A stretch of DNA of 23,502 nt, taken from positions 1 to 23,502 of the forward strand of contig JAEDJD010000027.1 in the NCBI GenBank assembly GCA_016296505.1, in the 5' to 3' direction. The stretch is from Oscillospiraceae bacterium (GTDB taxonomy: Bacteria; Bacillota; Clostridia; Oscillospirales; Ruminococcaceae). Positions 14,334 through 21,765 of this stretch are shown here, piece by piece (position 1 is the stretch's first letter; the number at the start of each line of letters is the position of its first letter). The position numbers and the translations under genes are program-made. The notes below the pieces were generated by a model. The model made no database searches and was not told where the DNA came from. It saw only the letters and a program-made list of their open reading frames with translations.

Positions 14334-14705
14334 ATGAAAAGCATGAAATACATCGGCGCAGCCTATATCCTGTGGCTTGCGATTCATATTGCGATCAGCA
14401 AGCCCGAAAAGGACGATGACAGCAGATCTGCATCTTACATGAAAGGCTTTCTCCTGCAATTCGTCAATGTGAAGATCTATCTGTTCGGTATGACCGCCTT
14501 GACGGGATACATCACAGACTACCACACATCGCTGACTGCACTTGTGATCGCTGAGCTGTTTATCGCTACACTCGGCAGCTTTGCAACGCTCACATGGATC
14601 GGAATGGGTGCGCTGTTACAGAAATTCTACCTGAAGCATTATCGCATCATCAACATTCTGCTGGCACTCACGCTTGTGGAGTGTATTATCAGCATATTGA
14701 AATAA
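14334..14705 (+). pseudogene. LysE/RhtB-type amino-acid exporter, C-terminal fragment
   Basis: From about MKYIGAAYILWLAIHIAISK the plus strand encodes the last two thirds of a LysE/RhtB-family exporter: the KYIGAAYLxxL helix, GFLLQFVNVKIYLFGMTAL (usually GFLxQxxNPKxxLF) and two further membrane helices ending at IINILLALTLVECIISILK. The N-terminal membrane helices are missing; the frame upstream is the overlapped promoter region. A near-cognate ATG lies at 14334 without a ribosome site. The family's NPK motif reads NVK here. Most likely a decayed gene cut off when the ATPase operon was placed next to it. Confidence 0.7.
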
Positions 14706-14719
14706 CGGAGGTCTTGGGA

Positions 14720-15052
14720 ATGAACAAATATATTACGAAGATGTATAAAAACGGAACGGTCACGCTTGACGCAAAGTTTTTCAATGTGTATCAGGAAACG
14801 ATAGACAGCTATATCCATAACTGCTATGTTCTGCAAACGGCGATGGAGCGCTTGTATGCGTATGAACATCAGCAGATGACCGAGCCTTGCAGCGAAAACA
14901 GCAGGCTCACGAAAATGTATCCGAACGGAATGATCACGGTCGATGCAAGACATTTTGAGGTCTATCAGGAAACGATAGATATGGAGATCAGCGATTGTGA
15001 GGTCATGCAGAAGGCACTGAAAAATTTGTATGATCTTGAAAATCTGAACTGA
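14720..15052 (+). CDS. Small protein made of two tandem copies of a 44-residue unit, 110 aa
   Basis: The protein consists of two related halves offset by 58 residues: TKMYKNGTVTLDAKFFNVYQ... (6-49) and TKMYPNGMITVDARHFEVYQ... (64-107), each with VYQETID and a terminal LYxxE helix, joined by a polar linker. No family is recognised, and no membrane segment or signal peptide is present. GGAGG lies nine bases before the ATG, a strong start. It lies 15 bases after the LysE fragment and may have been its operon partner, or could be a small antitoxin or regulator; neither is proven. Confidence 0.65.
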   Translation: MNKYITKMYKNGTVTLDAKFFNVYQETIDSYIHNCYVLQTAMERLYAYEHQQMTEPCSENSRLTKMYPNGMITVDARHFEVYQETIDMEISDCEVMQKALKNLYDLENLN

Positions 15053-15125
15053 TCCTGATTCACCTTGAACCCACTGGATTCAAAGTCGGGAGTTATTGGC
15101 AATGGCTCATTTTCTTTTCTGCCAA

Positions 15126-15174
15126 TTGACCTTTTGACCGCAGTATAGTATAATTATCCTATACCCTGCTATAC
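15126..15174 (+). promoter_or_regulatory. Promoter with overlapping inverted repeat before the barstar fragment
   Basis: TTGACC (15126-15131) and TATAAT (15149-15154) have a 17-base spacer. GTATAG (15143-15148) and CTATAC (15159-15164) flank the -10 box as an inverted repeat, and a second CTATAC follows at 15169-15174. This is a typical place for a repressor. Confidence 0.75.
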
Positions 15175-15206
15175 CGTTACATACGATGATCTTTGAGGTG
15201 GTAATG

Positions 15207-15335
15207 ATGAGGACTTACATAATAGACGGCAATAAAATTTCAAATATCGAAGGATTTTTCGATGAGATAGACCTCATAATGACCAAAGGCATCAGACTTT
15301 GCAGCCGGTTCCGGCGAATGATGCCGTACCCGTGA
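15207..15335 (+). pseudogene. Barstar-family ribonuclease inhibitor, N-terminal fragment
   Basis: The first 28 residues (MRTYIIDGNKISNIEGFFDE, then IDLIMTKG) match the start of barstar-family proteins, which inhibit barnase-type ribonucleases by binding the active site. GAGGTG stands six bases before the ATG. After about 15287 the frame reads antisense to a tyrosine integrase and stops at 15335, so only the first beta strand and helix remain; the inhibitory helix and loop that bind barnase (usually around DWK/NLDA) are lost. The promoter and operator are intact, so a short peptide may still be made. It may once have been the immunity gene of a neighbouring toxin. Confidence 0.72.
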
Positions 15336-15571
15336 ATGGTCGAGGGCGACAGCACATTGCGTTTGAGAGCCATATAGCCGTCAAACGCCTGCCCGACCGT
15401 GAACCGTTTCAGATTCTTCTTGCCGGTCAGTTCAAATTCCGCAGCGAGCTTTTCCGCTTCTTTGTGCGTCGGTGCGCAAAAGGACTTCATAATGTTTTTG
15501 CCGTTCGCGTCTTTGCCGATGAATACCTGAACCCGCCAGTTTGCGGACGGAAGTTTCTTTGCTTTTGCCAT
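15287..15571 (-). pseudogene. Tyrosine integrase, N-terminal fragment
   Basis: From ATG 15571 (AAGGAG six bases upstream) the minus strand encodes the start of a phage/ICE tyrosine integrase: the arm-binding domain MAKAKKLPSANWRVQVFIGK, the segment KSFCAPTHKEAEKLAAEFEL and the first core-binding helices TVGQAFDGYMALKRNVLSPS and IRRNRLQSLM. The catalytic domain with the R-H-R-Y residues is absent: at about 15287 the frame runs into the barstar fragment read antisense (to a stop at 15215). The two gene 5' ends are thus joined tail to tail. The integrase cannot be active. Confidence 0.78.
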
Positions 15572-15631
15572 AGTATACTCCTTTTCGGTCAGGTGCATAC
15601 GCAGGCATCCAGCAATAGTATACACCTTTTC
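15571..15631. repeat. Direct repeat duplicating the integrase translation-start region
   Basis: TAGTATACTCCTTTTC (15571-15586) and TAGTATACACCTTTTC (15616-15631) match at 15 of 16 bases, 45 bases apart. The first copy contains the integrase ribosome site and touches its ATG; in the upstream copy AAGGAG has become AAGGTG and the ATG position reads ATT. Confidence 0.65.
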
Positions 15632-15880
15632 CGCCCAAAAATAAAGTATCTATTGTCACATTTGAAATGACTGCTTGACATTTTTTGATATCGGAGAATA
15701 ATAGATTGTATTTATATTGTGTAGGTAATCCATATATGCCGAAAACGGTCAGATAGACCACCGTCGGGAAATCCGACACAGGTTTTCACTGCAGCGCCCA
15801 ATAACGATTCGTTATTGACAATATAGTATAATGGACCTCAAAGTGAATGTCCAGATTTCGCTTCTCAATATCCGTCACAG
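15632..15880. other. AT-rich intergenic region without a gene
   Basis: No supported gene. Possible weak promoter elements occur (TTGACA near 15673; ATTGACAATATAGTATAAT near 15816-15832, whose boxes are too close for a standard promoter). Small direct and inverted repeats around CGATTCGTTATTG are present. Confidence 0.4.
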
Positions 15881-15909
15881 TTGACTTTTTCAAAAATATA
15901 GCTTATAAT
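15881..15909 (+). promoter_or_regulatory. Promoter of the Fic gene
   Basis: TTGACT (15881-15886) and TATAAT (15904-15909) are separated by 17 bases, 30 bases before the ATG. A ribosome site AAAGGGGG lies upstream of the start. Confidence 0.85.
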
Positions 15910-15939
15910 AATACTAGCGGCTAAAAGGGGGTATTCCAC

Positions 15940-16719
15940 ATGGCAAAGCCAAGAACAGTATTAAACACTCTGCTACACGCAAAGAAACGGAAAATCAGCG
16001 GCGGCTTTTACCATAAAATGCAGGTCGATTTCGCATACAATTCCAATCAAATTGAAGGCAGCAGATTAACGCACGATCAGACGCGCTATATTTTTGAAAC
16101 GCATACTGTTGAAGGCGTTGCTCACGTTGATGATATCATTGAAGCATCCAATCATTTCAAGTGCTTTGATTATATTCTTGATACAGTCGATGAGCCGATT
16201 ACAGAAGAATATATTAAGCATCTGCATCGGCTTCTGAAAAACGGACTGTCTGTTGATGCTGATGAAGATGACATTGTCATCGGCGACTATAAGGAGTACC
16301 CCAATGTAGTCGGTCAGATTCAGACTGTGCATCCGAAGAAAGTACCCTCCCGTATGGCAGAGTTGGTTCAGGATTTTGCGGGAAGGAAAACCATTGATCT
16401 GTATGATATTGCTGAGTTTCACGCAAGGTTTGAAAAAATACACCCGTTCTATGATGGCAACGGGCGTGTCGGCAGACTGCTTGCATTGAAAATGTGCCTT
16501 GCAAATGATATCGTTCCGTTTTTCATCAATGAAGAAAACAAAATGTTTTATTACATGGGATTGAAGGAATGGCAGGTTGACGGCAAAAAAGAAAGATTGC
16601 TGGATGTCTTTTTATCCATGCAGGATGATATCAAGTGCATCCTTGATTATTTTGAAATCGGGTACGATCATTCTGAGATTCTCGCAAGAGACCTGATACA
16701 AAAACATGACGCATCATAG
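15940..16719 (+). CDS. Fic-domain AMP transferase with built-in inhibitory motif, 259 aa
   Basis: Fic proteins usually transfer AMP (or another nucleotide moiety) to a hydroxyl of a target protein. The catalytic motif HPFYDGNGRVGR is complete at 168-179 (catalytic H168). An N-terminal motif SNQIEG (35-40) fits the (S/T)xxxE(G/N) inhibitory helix, with E39 expected to block ATP placement, so this is a self-inhibited (class II-type) Fic protein without a separate antitoxin. The flap ahead of the core reads YPNVVGQIQTV, near residues 120-130. The C-terminal 60 residues are helical and could bind partners or DNA. It has its own promoter and a terminator shared with the convergent HipA-like gene; the target is unknown. 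Confidence 0.9.
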   Translation: MAKPRTVLNTLLHAKKRKISGGFYHKMQVDFAYNSNQIEGSRLTHDQTRYIFETHTVEGVAHVDDIIEASNHFKCFDYILDTVDEPITEEYIKHLHRLLKNGLSVDADEDDIVIGDYKEYPNVVGQIQTVHPKKVPSRMAELVQDFAGRKTIDLYDIAEFHARFEKIHPFYDGNGRVGRLLALKMCLANDIVPFFINEENKMFYYMGLKEWQVDGKKERLLDVFLSMQDDIKCILDYFEIGYDHSEILARDLIQKHDAS

Positions 16720-16772
16720 GCGGTCAGCGCACAGAATATGATTGTTCCGATCTGGATGATTTAAGCATAACA

Positions 16773-16805
16773 AAACGAGCCGTTGTGATGCGGCTCGTTT
16801 CCTTT
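16773..16805. terminator. Bidirectional terminator between fic and the second HipA-like gene
   Basis: AACGAGCCG (16774-16782) pairs with CGGCTCGTT (16791-16799), flanked by a T run on the plus side and an A run on the left (T run on the minus strand). Confidence 0.85.
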
Positions 16806-16807
16806 TC

Positions 16808-18013
16808 TCAATAAGTTTGTGCGATGTTCTCTGTCAGGTCATCGCTGAGGTCATCGGTATTCGTGTGCTGCTGCGCGATCTCTTTCAGCATTGCGATCCG
16901 CTTGACAACCGAATTCGCAATCGCATTCCGACGCGCTTCGTCAATGAACTCCGCAGTGCGTTCGCCGGAAAGGATCTCCTGAATCTCATCGTCGATGCCG
17001 TCCAGCTTGCTGAAATCAATCCAGTCGAATGAAGACACAAGCTGAATCTGTGCAGCGTGCGTTTTCTTGAACGGCTTGCACGGAATATTCGCGCTGAGAA
17101 ATCTGTTCGGCAGGCTGTCATATCCGAGCGATGAACCGCTGTCAAAGATCGGCGCTGCACCGATCCATTCGAGTGTTTCCGGATTCCGCAGCAATCCGAA
17201 ATTGTTGAAGTGCCGGTCTTCATTCGCAATCAGGAAATCGACGACAAGCATCTCATCCATCGCGCGCGCGATATTCTGAATAACGAGCTCCACACAAATA
17301 TCCATATAATGCTGAAAGACCGAGCTGCTGTTCGGCTTTTTCTTCAACTGGTAAACACGCCATGCCGGGACAAGCTCGGTTTCCGGCGTGACGAAATTCT
17401 CGCAGACCGAATACGGATGCTCATCGCCCCATGTGACGGTGTACGGGATATGCGCGACGCCGAGCCGCCGCATGATTGCCGAGGCGATCACCTCATTGAA
17501 CGGCTGCTGACAGAACGGTCCGCTGCCGCCTTTCATCAGGCAGCGTTTGCCGTTGATGATGCGCCAGCGCTTTTTCAGATTACCGTCTGTTGTGATGTCA
17601 GGCGAGGCGAAGTCGATCTCCGCGCCGCGCTGCTTGCCGAACAGAATGTCGCCGATGTCATCCGAGAACGGATTGTCAAAGAAATTGATCTGCTCCCAAG
17701 TCAGCGCGCTGTCCGTCGGTTTCAGCCAGTAGTGATCGGAAAGACTCAGACCGTAGCTGCGGGACAAAAGCTGCTGCGGTACCGCAACGCCCAGCGCTTG
17801 CAGCGCGTCACGCACACCGGAACGGCTCGCCGGAATGCAGCGATCTGCCCACCATTCGTTGATCGAGCCGCGGTCAATGCCGCTTTTGCTTGTGCGCACA
17901 CCGACCGGCAGATGCTCCGGCGCAGAAACCGAACCGATCTTCGCGATCATGCCGAGCTTGTCAATATCCAGTTCGAGAACCGCAGTCCGTTTGTGCATCA
18001 GCAGATATTTCAT
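16808..18013 (-). CDS. Second HipA-like protein kinase, 401 aa
   Basis: A HipA/CtkA-like kinase. The catalytic loop LVVDFLIANEDRHFNNFG (256-273) gives N264, D266, R267, H268 and N271; the metal-binding aspartate is D291 in APIFDSG; MKGGSG (160-165) and YWLKPT (95-100) are candidate ATP-binding parts. It shares WLKPTDSALTWEQINFFDNP (96-115) with the equivalent segment of the kinase at 2719-4182, but the two are only distant relatives. No HipB-like antitoxin is adjacent; a HEPN-like gene is transcribed divergently from the same short region. GGAGGTG five bases before the ATG supports the start. The DNA is visibly richer in G/C third positions than the HEPN gene beside it, which suggests a different origin. 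Confidence 0.87.
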   Translation of the reverse strand: MKYLLMHKRTAVLELDIDKLGMIAKIGSVSAPEHLPVGVRTSKSGIDRGSINEWWADRCIPASRSGVRDALQALGVAVPQQLLSRSYGLSLSDHYWLKPTDSALTWEQINFFDNPFSDDIGDILFGKQRGAEIDFASPDITTDGNLKKRWRIINGKRCLMKGGSGPFCQQPFNEVIASAIMRRLGVAHIPYTVTWGDEHPYSVCENFVTPETELVPAWRVYQLKKKPNSSSVFQHYMDICVELVIQNIARAMDEMLVVDFLIANEDRHFNNFGLLRNPETLEWIGAAPIFDSGSSLGYDSLPNRFLSANIPCKPFKKTHAAQIQLVSSFDWIDFSKLDGIDDEIQEILSGERTAEFIDEARRNAIANSVVKRIAMLKEIAQQHTNTDDLSDDLTENIAQTY

Positions 18014-18042
18014 GTGCGCACCTCCTCCCGTGTGATATGCCT

Positions 18043-18071
18043 ATTATACCAGATTTGTTGCGAAAATGCAA
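18043..18071 (-). promoter_or_regulatory. Promoter of the second HipA-like gene
   Basis: On the minus strand TTGCAT and TATAAT have a 17-base spacer, with TGG before the -10 box. TTGC and GCAA form an inverted repeat starting at the -35 box. The -35 box lies eight bases from that of the divergent HEPN promoter. Confidence 0.75.
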
Positions 18072-18078
18072 CACTGTA

Positions 18079-18107
18079 TTGACGCAATCGCCAGCCTATG
18101 TTATAAT
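18079..18107 (+). promoter_or_regulatory. Promoter of the HEPN-SDR operon
   Basis: TTGACG (18079-18084) and TATAAT (18102-18107) are separated by 17 bases. It is back to back with the promoter of the HipA-like gene, so one bound protein could control both. Confidence 0.82.
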
Positions 18108-18135
18108 AACAATAGAATCCTTTGGAGGTGAGCGA

Positions 18136-19029
18136 ATGATTGAGGTCTATATTCAGGAAATAGAAACCTGTTTGAAAAATCGCTGCTACTTTGCCGCACT
18201 TGCTTTGACTCTGACTTTACCCGATATTTGCGGAGCGGCAGAATATCCCGATGAGGCATCCGTCACCAAACGGTATATCAACTGGTATGATAAATACATC
18301 GGTGATAATGAGAGAAAAGATCGCGATACAGAAGATTCTTCATATTTAAACGGTGAGGTTATTTATAATCTTAGAAACACATTTCTGCATCAGGGAAATC
18401 CGACAATCAATAAAGATAAGGTGAAAGCAAAAGAGAATCGCTTTGATAGATTTATATTGATTCTCGGTGATGCAACAGGTTTTTTGTCTGGTTCAATTTG
18501 CGTTGATCAAGGGAATGGTGCAGCAACTTTTCGCGGAATGATTATTAATGTGACATACCTATGTCAAAAAATATGCATGGCAGCTTTATGCTACGATCAG
18601 CAGAATGGCAGCAATATACTCAATGATGTATTGGCTATCCCGCAGGAATTCTTTACGCAGCCACAGAATCGTGAAGATTACAAACCGGATTATTCAGCTT
18701 TCACAAAGCAGCTCAACGAGCAGTTGCATCAAAATGGGATCAATGTATCTGTTCCCGAATCAAGAATATCTGATACTATGGATAAGATGATAAGTCAAAG
18801 TGTGCAATTCATTTCTGAGCAATCAAAACTGTCTCAATATCTGGATGAAATCAGTCACGGCAGTATCTCTGATGATGATAAAGATAAAATCATCAACATC
18901 GTTCTTTCTTCAAAGTCCAAGCAGGAAATTCATAGCCTGTTTCAAAAAGCATTTGGAAATACTGCCGCAAAAGAATATTATAAAATGATAAAGCCGCTCT
19001 TAAAAAACTATCCGGGAAAGGCGGGGTGA
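18136..19029 (+). CDS. HEPN-like protein, 297 aa, function unknown
   Basis: The start at 18136 has GGAGGTG at the right distance. The N-terminal helical half (ALALTLTLPDICGAAEYPDE, 21-40; KRYINWYDKYIG, 45-56) ends in VIYNLRNTFLHQG, where R80 and H85 fit the R-x4-H motif of HEPN domains, many of which are RNases in toxin or anti-phage systems. This stretch resembles a widespread Firmicute family with the ALxxPDICG and LRxxxLHxG signatures that lacks an assigned role. Residues 180-297 are helical and acidic with no recognised domain. The base composition is AT-richer than the SDR gene that follows after four bases. Whether it is a toxin, a defence effector or a non-catalytic HEPN protein is open. 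Confidence 0.65.
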   Translation: MIEVYIQEIETCLKNRCYFAALALTLTLPDICGAAEYPDEASVTKRYINWYDKYIGDNERKDRDTEDSSYLNGEVIYNLRNTFLHQGNPTINKDKVKAKENRFDRFILILGDATGFLSGSICVDQGNGAATFRGMIINVTYLCQKICMAALCYDQQNGSNILNDVLAIPQEFFTQPQNREDYKPDYSAFTKQLNEQLHQNGINVSVPESRISDTMDKMISQSVQFISEQSKLSQYLDEISHGSISDDDKDKIINIVLSSKSKQEIHSLFQKAFGNTAAKEYYKMIKPLLKNYPGKAG

Positions 19030-19033
19030 TCCC

Positions 19034-19747
19034 ATGAACGAATTTGCAAACAAGGTCGCCGTCATCACGGGCGGCGCAAACGGAATCGGCAAATGCATCG
19101 CGGATGAATTTCGCAAACAGGGCGCTGCGGTCTGCGTAATCGACAAAGCAGACGGCGATCATTTTGTCGGGGACATCTTCGACCGCGAAACGCTGGAGCG
19201 CTTTGCTGAATGCGTCATTGCGCAGCATGGACACATCGACTACCTCATCAACAACGCGCTTCCGTTGATGAAGGGCGTCAGCGATTGCAGCTATGACGAG
19301 TTTCAGTACGCGCTGGCAGTCGGCGTGACCGCGCCGTTCTATCTGTCCAAGCTGTTCCTGCCGCATTTCCGTGAGGGCGGCTCGATCATCAATATCTCGT
19401 CCTCGCGCGACCGGATGAGCCAGCCGCAGACCGAAAGCTATACGGCAGCCAAGGGCGGCATCGCTGCATTGACACACGCGCTCGCGGTCAGTCTCGCGGG
19501 AAAGGTGCGCGTCAATTCGATCTCGCCGGGCTGGATTGACACGACAGTCACCGAGTATGTCGGCGCTGATGCGGTACAGCAGCCGTGTGGCAGAGTCGGC
19601 AAGCCGATCGACATTGCGAACATGGTGCTGTTCCTCTGCTCGAAGAAAGCCGGATTCATCACCGGCGAGAACATCTGCATTGACGGCGGCATGACAAAAC
19701 TGATGATCTATCACGGCGATCATGGCTGGTCGCTGAACGCGGAGTGA
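19034..19747 (+). CDS. Short-chain dehydrogenase/reductase, 237 aa
   Basis: A classical SDR oxidoreductase. TGGANGIG (12-19) binds the dinucleotide, with D37 in VCVIDK suggesting NAD preference; INNA (72-75), the active serine in NISSS (about S122-S124), and Y136-x3-K140 complete the catalytic set; PGWIDT and the terminal IDGG are typical. Length is normal for the family. The substrate cannot be told. It follows the HEPN-like gene by four bases and probably shares its transcript, although the two differ strongly in base composition, so they may have been brought together recently. No substrate-pathway neighbours are present. Confidence 0.88.
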   Translation: MNEFANKVAVITGGANGIGKCIADEFRKQGAAVCVIDKADGDHFVGDIFDRETLERFAECVIAQHGHIDYLINNALPLMKGVSDCSYDEFQYALAVGVTAPFYLSKLFLPHFREGGSIINISSSRDRMSQPQTESYTAAKGGIAALTHALAVSLAGKVRVNSISPGWIDTTVTEYVGADAVQQPCGRVGKPIDIANMVLFLCSKKAGFITGENICIDGGMTKLMIYHGDHGWSLNAE

Positions 19748-20190
19748 TGATTTTTTTGAGCCGTCTTTCACGAGCATCTTCTTTGACTACCGCAAACACC
19801 GATTATAATTTTTCAATTTAGAAGAGCCGCATTCTCAAATATCGAAACTAAAATGATGAGTTACCCGTATCTTACGAAATCCATAACCACAAACGATGAT
19901 GTGAAAATTATGTAAAAGCGTCGATTTTCTGCCCCTATGGATTGACGCCACCCAATATCTGTTTTGACAAGCCGTTTTCGTCTTATCAAAACAGAACATT
20001 TGCCTAGCTTCATTCATAGGGCAAGTACTATCATACTTGGGAGCAGGGTGCTGCTCCGCAGTCGGACATTCCCGAACCTATTTTGCATTGCATTACATTT
20101 TTTACATGAGCAAAGCTGACGCGAAAGATGAATCTCGTGTTTGTATTCGATGTCATTTTCATAAATGAAAAAGAAGAGAAACTGATTAGA
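19748..20190. other. Region between the SDR gene and the terminase fragment
   Basis: No convincing gene. It holds the nested inverted repeats at 19931-20022. About 20014-20190 is the non-native tail of the terminase frame. A possible promoter (TTGACT and TATAAT near 19778-19800) has a 15-base spacer, shorter than ideal. Confidence 0.4.
19931..20022. repeat. Nested inverted repeats (hairpin within hairpin)
   Basis: CTGTTTTGACAAG (19959-19971) pairs with CTTATCAAAACAG (19982-19994) over 13 pairs with one G-U, around a ten-base loop. Outside it, GCCCCTATG (19931-19939) faces CATAGGGC (20015-20022). Could be a structured RNA, a terminator or the end of a transposable element; no transposase is seen. 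Confidence 0.5.
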
Positions 20191-21723
20191 TATCGGCGGT
20201 GACATATCCTTGAAGCCCATGCCCATCGGAACAACTGTAAATCCGTCACCCTCAAGGTCGGTTATTAGCTGTGTAGCGTTCCAGCGGTCGGCGGCAATTT
20301 CCTTGATGTTATACATCGTGTGCAGCTCGTTAATTGTTTTCCGCACGAAATTATAATCGACCACATTGCCCTCGGTGACATGAAATAATCCCTGCTTTTC
20401 CCAAATTTGGTATGGCACATGATCGCGGCGAGACCGAAGTTCCAATGTTTCTCGCGGGAGCCAAAAATGCGGCACAACAATATATTTCTCTGTTTCGCTC
20501 CTCGGCGGAAATACAAGCACAAATGCTGTAATATCGCTTGTACTGGAAAGGTCAAGTCCCGCATAGTACTCCCGTCCTCGGAGCTTTTCAAGGTCGATTG
20601 GAAGATTACCCCTGTCGTAAATATGCTCCGGAATCCATGCCACGGCACTGCCTACCCACTGATCCAGACGAAGCTGACGGAATACATTCTCTTCGGCGGG
20701 ATTCGTCAGTGCCTCGCGGTGAGCATCACGCACTCGGTCAATGGTAATGGTGTGTCCGAGCGAGGGATTCGCCTTGTACCATGACTCCTCGGCGTTCCAG
20801 TCGTCGTCATCGTTTAGACCGTAGATCACCGGATAAAAGGACGAATCAATGCGTCTGCCCTCCAGAATATCCTTTGCTTTGGTGTGATATTCGTAGCAGA
20901 TGCTGTTGCGGTCGGTACCGGCGGCTGTGATCAGGAAGTACAGCGGCTGAGAACGGGCATCACCGGATCCCTTTGTGAGAACATCCACAAGGCTGCGATT
21001 CGGTTGTACATGAAGTTCATCCAAAACAAGCCCTGATACGTTCAATCCGTGTTTTGTGCCGACCTCTGCGAAAAGCACCTGATAAAAGCCGACATTGCTG
21101 TAATTGACCAGACGCTTTGTAGCCGCCATGATCTTGGAGCGTTTCAGAAGTGCCGGTGTCATTTCCACCATGCGCTTGGCGACATCGAAAACAATAGATG
21201 CCTGCTGTCGGTCGGCGGCAGCGCCATACACCTCCGCAGACGGCTCATTGTCGGCGTAAAGCAGATACAGTGCAATCGCAGCAGCAAGCTCGCTGTTGTG
21301 CGTTGGCACAAATGATTTTCCTGCGAGATATTGGTGACTCGGACTATCCACCTGAATGCACTGCATTTTTACAGGATGATCCACAGGCTGGATATCCAGC
21401 AGATAATGAAAACAGGAGCGCGTTTCTTTTACCCGCGTCTGCATACGTGTAATTTTTCGTTTCAGCCTTGATGTCGGCTGATCGTCAAAGGTGGTAAAAC
21501 GGACGATATACAAAATCTCGCCGGTCGGCCACCCATGCCGTGTAGAAGGCTCACATTTCACCGCATTTTTGATGCCAAGCGACCACAGCAATTCTCTGAC
21601 AGAAAGTGCCAGCTCTCGAAACGTTGTGACATACACGCTTTGCCCTTTGCGTTCACCGATAAGATTGTTTAATGCTGCTGATGCTACGTCGATACTTGCT
21701 TTACTGTAGCCAACCTCTTTCAT
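20014..21723 (-). pseudogene. terL: Phage large terminase fragment with the C-terminal part of an intein
   Basis: Residues about 22-143 are the C-terminal part of an intein: a segment like a homing-endonuclease domain (GQSVYVTTFREL, LLWSLGIKNAV), then the splicing block VDSPSHQYLAGKSFVP and the terminal THN before S144. S144 resumes the terminase as SELAAAIALYLL, the helix after Walker A, so the intein sits inside ..GK/S. The ATPase Walker B is GLVLDELH (231-238) and the nuclease acidic residues lie in YAGLDLSST (D391) and AADRWNA (D479). The terminase N-terminus, Walker A lysine and intein N-terminus are missing, and homology ends at about residue 510 (FKDMSPP); both ends abut unrelated sequence. 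It cannot splice or package DNA as it stands. Confidence 0.85.
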
Positions 21724-21765
21724 CTTAATATAAAAAAAGAACGATCAGCTTCAATACTATCTGCA

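Noticed and set aside
15055..15085. tRNA-like GGTTCAA box on the minus strand near the integrase fragment
   Set aside because: The flanking bases do not form a T stem and no acceptor or anticodon arm follows, so neither a tRNA nor a tRNA attachment site can be supported.
15810..15835. TTGACAATATAGTATAAT as a promoter
   Set aside because: The two boxes are only six bases apart, far too close for a sigma-A promoter; a proper promoter lies at 15881-15909.
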